Origin: CAZQKW01 sp964594075
GTDB lineage: Bacteria > Desulfobacterota > WTBG01 > CAIYCZ01
Length of the DNA: 57,426 bases
Direction of reading: 5' to 3'
Assembly (NCBI GenBank): GCA_964594075.1
Contig: CAZQKW010000024.1
Location: 1 to 57,426 of the forward strand
Shown here: positions 52,602 to 57,426 of the stretch, piece by piece
Numbering within the stretch: position 1 is the first letter of the stretch
Layout: the number at the start of each line of letters is the position of its first letter
The notes under the pieces: generated by a model
Seen by the model: only the letters and a program-made list of their open reading frames with translations
What the model was told of the DNA's origin: nothing
Databases searched by the model: none
Translations under genes and position numbers: made by a program

Positions 52602-54103
52602 GATGAGCTAAACCCAAAGCGCATAATGCGCTCGCGTAGTTTGGTCTTAAATGTAGGCAGTGCGATTTTCAGCGTAAGGAGCAGATTATTATTAAAAGCT
52701 TTCAGCATCAGATAAAAATAGGACAGCGGCTCAATGAACACCACAGTAAATACATATAGCGCCGCAAGCAGCAGCGCTGCCGCAGGTTTTTGACGATTTC
52801 GAATAAAATACTCAACAATTCTGGCGCTTGCCAGCGGAGATATCCTTACTAGTCTGTTTAAAAACGTCAGACGATAGTTAAAATAATTTCTTATTCCCAG
52901 ATCAATGGACCCCATTTTTTGATGCAGCAAATCATAGATTTCCGTGCCTTTATAAAAAGTGAGGGTAAAAAGCTGGAGTTGAAAAGGTTTGCGTATTTTC
53001 TCTAAAACCCGCAGGGTATTAATTTGATCTTCATCCGTCTCAAACGGGTTATCAAGGATAACATCATAATAGCCGCTCACACCGTATTTTCGGGCAATGT
53101 TTGTTGCCGCAAGAAACTGTTCGTTGGTGACATGGCGGTGATATACTTCTTTGTTGATTCGCTCGCTGCCCGACTGTAATCCCATGGTAACCCAGGCAAG
53201 CCCTGCCGGTTTAAGTATTTTGACTTTTTCCTCGGTAAGATGCAGCGGAGTTGAGCGAACGATGAACGGCCGCTTAATCCACTTCTTGTAGGCGGTGACA
53301 AATTCCGCGTGCCATTCCATGCTGTGTGCCAGGAAACAATCATCATGTATATTGACAAGAATTATCTCGGGGAACTGTTTTGTTACCGTCCTGAGTTCTT
53401 CAATCACGTTATCAGGAGATCGTTTCCTGATTTTTTTCGTGCCGTAGAGCTTTGATAGAAATGAGTTGCAGCAATACGAGCAGGAAAATGGGCAACCGCG
53501 GGAGGTAATGATATTATACGCCTTGCCATCATAGCGGGTATATCGCCTGAAAAGCCGTGTATCCAGCGGCCGTATCGCTCTGCCGTCATAAACATAGCTG
53601 TGCGGCGGGAAATGTTCAGGAAAAGGAAGCGCGTCTAAATTATAGATTAGCGGCCGCAGCGAATTGGTCTGCATCTCTGAACCATTTCTAAATGCCAGAT
53701 TCTGAATATGGTCTATACTGGCGCCTGCTTCAATTGCCTGCGCTGCCTCAAGCACGGTCTCTTCTCCTTCTCCCACGCAGACCATATCAGCATATTCGAG
53801 ACACTCCTCAGGGTTAATGGTCGGGTGGATGCCGCCAACTATAAACGGGATCTGGGGATATTTTGCCTTTATTGTTTTCCCGATAAAAGCGGCAAACGGA
53901 GCTTCATAGCTCATAAATCCACAGCCAATCATCTGCGGCTGCATGTGCTCGATAAAATCAAGCAGCAGGGGTCTTACTGACGGGGTATGATGCGGTAAGA
54001 AGAGAATAGCCGACTGGTGTCCCTGGTTGCGAAGAAAGGCGTGGAGATATTTAACGCCAAAATTTTCCGTTGTTGGCAATAAAGAGATAAAAAGCGTTTT
54101 CAT
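52598..54103 (-). CDS. B12-binding-domain radical SAM protein
   Basis: This is a 501-residue protein. A cobalamin-binding-like Rossmann domain (1-150, IVGGIHPTINPEE and VCVGEGEETVLEA) precedes the radical SAM barrel with the cluster motif RGCPFSCSYCC (about residues 197-207) and a typical MGLQSGSERINKEVYHR. The usual DxHxxG cobalamin motif is absent, as in many of this class. Residues 445-485 are hydrophobic and may touch the membrane. The family does methylations and ring chemistry. It lies last of three paralogues on this strand. Confidence 0.9.
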   Translation of the reverse strand: MKTLFISLLPTTENFGVKYLHAFLRNQGHQSAILFLPHHTPSVRPLLLDFIEHMQPQMIGCGFMSYEAPFAAFIGKTIKAKYPQIPFIVGGIHPTINPEECLEYADMVCVGEGEETVLEAAQAIEAGASIDHIQNLAFRNGSEMQTNSLRPLIYNLDALPFPEHFPPHSYVYDGRAIRPLDTRLFRRYTRYDGKAYNIITSRGCPFSCSYCCNSFLSKLYGTKKIRKRSPDNVIEELRTVTKQFPEIILVNIHDDCFLAHSMEWHAEFVTAYKKWIKRPFIVRSTPLHLTEEKVKILKPAGLAWVTMGLQSGSERINKEVYHRHVTNEQFLAATNIARKYGVSGYYDVILDNPFETDEDQINTLRVLEKIRKPFQLQLFTLTFYKGTEIYDLLHQKMGSIDLGIRNYFNYRLTFLNRLVRISPLASARIVEYFIRNRQKPAAALLLAALYVFTVVFIEPLSYFYLMLKAFNNNLLLTLKIALPTFKTKLRERIMRFGFSSS

Positions 54104-54149
54104 CCTGTTTCTGCCTTTCAGGGAGACAATTCCGATGCAGCGATACCGG

Positions 54150-55691
54150 CTACGCTATGGGTTCATGTTCTGTTTTTTTGTGGTATCCCCGTAGTCGGGC
54201 AAGTTTTTTGAAACCGCGGCCAATTTTTTTAAAAACAAAAAGCTTGTATCGGGCAATAAAGTTTGCTGCGTCAACATCATATTGTTTATTTTTATCCAGG
54301 ATTCGCGCAATGCTGTGGGCAAGCATCCCCAAGTCAGGCAGTATGCGGTAGATCTTGATGCGGATAAGAAATTTGTTCAGCCACCGGGGGAGGGCCAGTA
54401 GAAACACCAGGTAGGTTTGAATACGGGCGAATCGTTTAATCGTGATAGTCCCCCCCTGAATAAACGAGCGGGCGGTAAGGCCTTCATTGATTTCTTCCAC
54501 ATCTTGCGGTGTGAGAAGATTGTGCTCAAGGGCAATATCAACTATTTTGGTGCGCGGGAAATAGCGCAGAAAATAGAGGCTGAGGCGATTGGGTCTGGTT
54601 TCATTGTAGAAAGAAAGCATGTTGATCAAATCATCTTCTGTCTGTGTCGGCAAACCAAGCATATTTTCACAGATGGCAAGAATCCCGGCCTGCCGCAGCA
54701 GGGTAATGGCATTTCGAACTTTCTCATTGGTTTCCCTGCGGTTGAGAATATTCTTCTTCAGTTCCTCGTTGAGCGATTGGACGCCCATAATTGCCTGCCA
54801 GCAGTTTGCCTCTTTGAGACGGGCAACAACGTCTTCATCAATGAAGTTTACATGGATACAGGCGGTAAAGGGAATATTGATGTCATTTTTATATCCCTCT
54901 AAAAATTCAAAAAGCCATTTTTTATTACTTATTAATATCTCATCCCAGAAATGCACAGCAGAAAAGTTGAAGGTTTTCTTTGCCCAGCGCAACTCTGCAA
55001 GAACATTTTCCGGGCTTCGCCGGCGCATGAACGTGCCCTTGCCAGGATAAATCACATCCTTATAGAGTGAGTTGTTGCAAAACGTGCACTTGTTGACACA
55101 TCCCCGGCTGGTTATTGTTATGTACCCTTCGCTAAAAAAGGGCAATGCATCATAAAAAATACCTTTATCGGGGAATGGCAATGCATCAAGGTCTTCAATG
55201 AGCGGCCGAACCTCATTTCGAAAAACCTCTGAGCCATATTTTGCCCAAATGTTGGGAATGGTGCGGCAGATTTCCGGTGTTTTCAGATTGTCACAGAGAT
55301 CCACCAACGCACCCTCACCTTCGCCAATGACTATATAATCAACCGCGGGCTGTTTGATGACGTAATCAGGAACCGAGGATGGATGAACGCCGCCAAATAC
55401 AATGGGAACATTGACGACTTGCTTTACTTTGTTTGCCAGGCGTATAGCCCAGGGGTAATTGTCAGAAACCACTGAAAAGGCAACCAGGTCCGGTTTATGC
55501 GCCTTCACCTCTTCAACGACATCTTCAGTGTAATCAAATAATTTGTGGAGCGTTTTATAATATAAAAACGTGTCGTTAAACAGTTGTGGGTCAAAACACA
55601 AGGAACAGGTATGCCCGGCGTTTTTAAGAGCGGCTGAAAGATATTCTATGGAGAGCGTCTCACAGGCAGAAGAAATGAAAACAATGTGCAT
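54150..55691 (-). CDS. B12-binding-domain radical SAM protein
   Basis: This is a 513-residue protein with an N-terminal Rossmann domain (IVFGGVHPSSVPDYV, YIVIGEGEGALVDL), then the cluster motif RGCVNKCTFCNN (about residue 193) and the barrel phrase MGVQSLNEELKKNILNRRETN. The C-terminal part (430-513) is basic with a hydrophobic helix (YLVFLLALPRWLNKFLI). It resembles the other two radical SAM proteins in layout but is clearly divergent, so the three are not recent duplicates. A 46-base gap separates it from the downstream paralogue. Confidence 0.9.
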   Translation of the reverse strand: MHIVFISSACETLSIEYLSAALKNAGHTCSLCFDPQLFNDTFLYYKTLHKLFDYTEDVVEEVKAHKPDLVAFSVVSDNYPWAIRLANKVKQVVNVPIVFGGVHPSSVPDYVIKQPAVDYIVIGEGEGALVDLCDNLKTPEICRTIPNIWAKYGSEVFRNEVRPLIEDLDALPFPDKGIFYDALPFFSEGYITITSRGCVNKCTFCNNSLYKDVIYPGKGTFMRRRSPENVLAELRWAKKTFNFSAVHFWDEILISNKKWLFEFLEGYKNDINIPFTACIHVNFIDEDVVARLKEANCWQAIMGVQSLNEELKKNILNRRETNEKVRNAITLLRQAGILAICENMLGLPTQTEDDLINMLSFYNETRPNRLSLYFLRYFPRTKIVDIALEHNLLTPQDVEEINEGLTARSFIQGGTITIKRFARIQTYLVFLLALPRWLNKFLIRIKIYRILPDLGMLAHSIARILDKNKQYDVDAANFIARYKLFVFKKIGRGFKKLARLRGYHKKTEHEPIA

Positions 55692-55784
55692 AGATTGAAT
55701 ATATTACGTTTATATTGATTTTAAAAGCAAGGAAACAGGTGAGAATAAATACGCCTTAAAAATTTTCAAACCACACAATCAAGA

Positions 55785-57293
55785 TTATTTAAGCGCTTTG
55801 GTTTTTACTGTTCCCGCCATTTTATTTGCTTGAGCACGTACCTTAAGCGGCGGCCTGACTCTTTTCCTTAAATAACCGTTTAGGCTGTATTTAACCACAT
55901 TGAGGCCTGCTTTGAAGATCGCACCGATGGTGCTGGGGTTGATAATGAATTTGACTATATAACGCGTTATAATTGATGGCCGCACATAAAATTTTCTATA
56001 CATCCTTCGGTGGCTATCCATAAGCTGCTCTTTGGTTAACCCCTTGGGAATAAAGACCGGCTCCCAGAAGCCCAGTTTTTTCCACTCCCGATCAAATTCT
56101 CCATAAAACTGCGCAGTGTTAAACAGCTCAGCTCCCGGCATGGGCGTACAAAAAGTAACATGAAAATCCTTAAGACCGCTGGTGGTGATAAATTGCGTGG
56201 TTTTCTCAATGGTTGCCAGCGATTCGCCAGGACAGCCAATCATGAAATAGCCTCTGGTATGAATGCCCGCCTCATTGGTCTTGCGAATCATTTCAATAAC
56301 TTTCTCAATGGTGGTTCGTTTCTTGAGGTTATCAAGGATAGTTTGATCAGCGCTTTCAATGCCATACGCTATTTGCCAGCACCCGGCACGTTTCAGCAGC
56401 TTAAAGAAATCCTCGGGCATGATGTCGGTGCGCGCCAGACAGGACCAGCTTATGTGATAATTTCGTTTGAGGATTTCTTCGCAGATCTGGGTAACGCGGC
56501 GGCGATCAAGCAGAAAGTTATCATCATAAAACATGATATCTCTGACACCGTAAACGTTCACCAGATGTTCTATCATGTGCATGGTTGACTCTGCACTGTG
56601 GCTCCGATATTTTTCGCCCATAAAGGGACGAGCGCAAAAGGTGCAGGTGCCATTGCACCCCCGAGAGGTTACCAGCGTGGAAGAGGGAAGCCGTTTATAG
56701 CTGTGGGGAGCTGGTTTATAGTATTGGGGAAGCCAGGGTAAGAGATCCCAGGCAGGCAGAGGTAATGCATCAAGATTTTCGATCCGAGAACGCGGGGGCG
56801 TCAGGATAATGTTCGAGCCTTCGCGATAAACGATTCCCGGAATTTCACCAAGGTTTCCGTTATTTTTTTTACAGGTAATAATTTCCGGCAGGGTATATTC
56901 GCCCTCACTGATAACGCCGATGTCAAAGACCTTGAATTCATCAAGCGTTTCTTCAGGGATTGCGGATACATGAGGACCTCCAATTATTACCGGAGATCTG
57001 ATTCCCTGTTTTTTTATGGCATTTGCCAGTTCAGCAGCCCGTGTTATAGAAACCGTAGATGCCGTTATGCCAAGGAAGTCAGCATTGGTCTTAATTATAT
57101 TATTTATGGTATGGGAAAGTTCATAGTTTAGTGCGGGGGCGTCCAAAATCTGCACCGAATATCCCGCACGACGCACGGTCGCGGCTACATAACACAGACC
57201 TAATGGCGGTGCCTGGCTGCCAACGGAGGCAAAATTTCCATAACGTTCTTCCAAGGTAACAGGGGGGTTTATAAGCAATAAATCAATTTTCAT
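55785..57293 (-). CDS. B12-binding-domain radical SAM protein
   Basis: This is a 502-residue protein. It opens LLINPPVTLEERYGNFASVG, the typical start of the B12-binding radical SAM family (BchE, HpnJ-like), with VIIGGPHVSAIPEE and ISEGEYTLPEI in the Rossmann domain. The cluster motif is RGCNGTCTFCARPF (about residue 212), followed by YGIESADQTILDNLKKRTT and FMIGCPGE. The C-terminus is basic with a weak hydrophobic part. The substrate is unknown; lipid or porphyrin-like molecules are common in this family. A 25-bp repeat lies 78 bases upstream of its start. Confidence 0.92.
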   Translation of the reverse strand: MKIDLLLINPPVTLEERYGNFASVGSQAPPLGLCYVAATVRRAGYSVQILDAPALNYELSHTINNIIKTNADFLGITASTVSITRAAELANAIKKQGIRSPVIIGGPHVSAIPEETLDEFKVFDIGVISEGEYTLPEIITCKKNNGNLGEIPGIVYREGSNIILTPPRSRIENLDALPLPAWDLLPWLPQYYKPAPHSYKRLPSSTLVTSRGCNGTCTFCARPFMGEKYRSHSAESTMHMIEHLVNVYGVRDIMFYDDNFLLDRRRVTQICEEILKRNYHISWSCLARTDIMPEDFFKLLKRAGCWQIAYGIESADQTILDNLKKRTTIEKVIEMIRKTNEAGIHTRGYFMIGCPGESLATIEKTTQFITTSGLKDFHVTFCTPMPGAELFNTAQFYGEFDREWKKLGFWEPVFIPKGLTKEQLMDSHRRMYRKFYVRPSIITRYIVKFIINPSTIGAIFKAGLNVVKYSLNGYLRKRVRPPLKVRAQANKMAGTVKTKALK

Positions 57294-57370
57294 AAGTTAA
57301 TTTTTAATATATAATAGTATTCTGTGCAAATTAAATTCAGGGAGATGTTTGTTTTTTAAGCTTTTTTAAG

Positions 57371-57395
57371 ATGTAAGATAAAGTAGCGTTATTTA
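57371..57395. repeat. 25-bp perfect direct repeat, copy 2
   Basis: This stretch is identical and in the same orientation as 8391-8415. It lies 78 bases upstream of the radical SAM start at 57293, nearly the same distance as copy 1 from tRNA-Leu. The remaining bases to the window end show no gene. Confidence 0.85.
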
Positions 57396-57426
57396 CATTT
57401 TCGGGGTATCAGAGAAACGTGAAAGA

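Overview
The window comes from an uncultured diderm bacterium of moderate GC content. LptE (an LPS-assembly lipoprotein), a Wzm/Wzt-type polysaccharide exporter, a type IV pilin and a sigma-54 promoter all point to an outer membrane. The archaeal-type entry to the shikimate pathway, the TMTC-like TPR glycosyltransferase, the many GT-C proteins and the three B12-type radical SAM enzymes fit a candidate phylum such as Omnitrophota. That placement is an inference from gene content and has low confidence.

Layout. 1-2050: a LexA/UmuD-like repressor-protease and a Y-family polymerase in a two-gene SOS operon, with a GAAC-N4-GTTC box inside its promoter. 2175-8316 (minus strand): tRNA-Leu, tig, clpP, clpX, lon, tRNA-Val and tRNA-Asp, a chaperone and protease operon. 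8391-10290: a LarA-like gene and a gene-poor stretch. 10291-13189: pyrR-pyrB-pyrC behind a promoter and a terminator-like hairpin; pyrE lies apart at 51345. 13390-19512: a PilR/PilS-type two-component system, a TMTC-like membrane TPR protein, and a type IV pilin with a canonical -24/-12 promoter.

19652-37574 is a long plus-strand surface-glycan locus: O-antigen ligase-like protein, three GT4 glycosyltransferases, a radical SAM/SPASM-like enzyme, two large membrane proteins (YfhO and PMT families), an ABC exporter pair with a carbohydrate-binding ATPase tail, a sulfotransferase, a methyltransferase, an AsnB-type amidotransferase and a membrane transglutaminase-like protein. The predicted product is an exported polysaccharide or glycoconjugate carrying sulfate, methyl and possibly amide groups. 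37617-37914 holds tRNA-Arg(UCU), tRNA-His and tRNA-Arg(UCG). Just downstream is a small accessory patch with a truncated AAA ATPase, a 77-residue protein and a GHKL ATPase with an Ig-like region.

40893-57426: a structured intergenic region, leuS-lptE-holA, rpsT (TTG start), ogt, an M20 peptidase, the archaeal-type ADH synthase and dehydroquinate synthase II pair, an OxlT-like MFS transporter, pyrE, and a minus-strand run of three B12-binding radical SAM proteins, the last translationally coupled to an unrecognised 219-residue protein. A 25-bp perfect repeat lies about 75 bp upstream of both the tRNA-Leu/tig operon and the first radical SAM gene.
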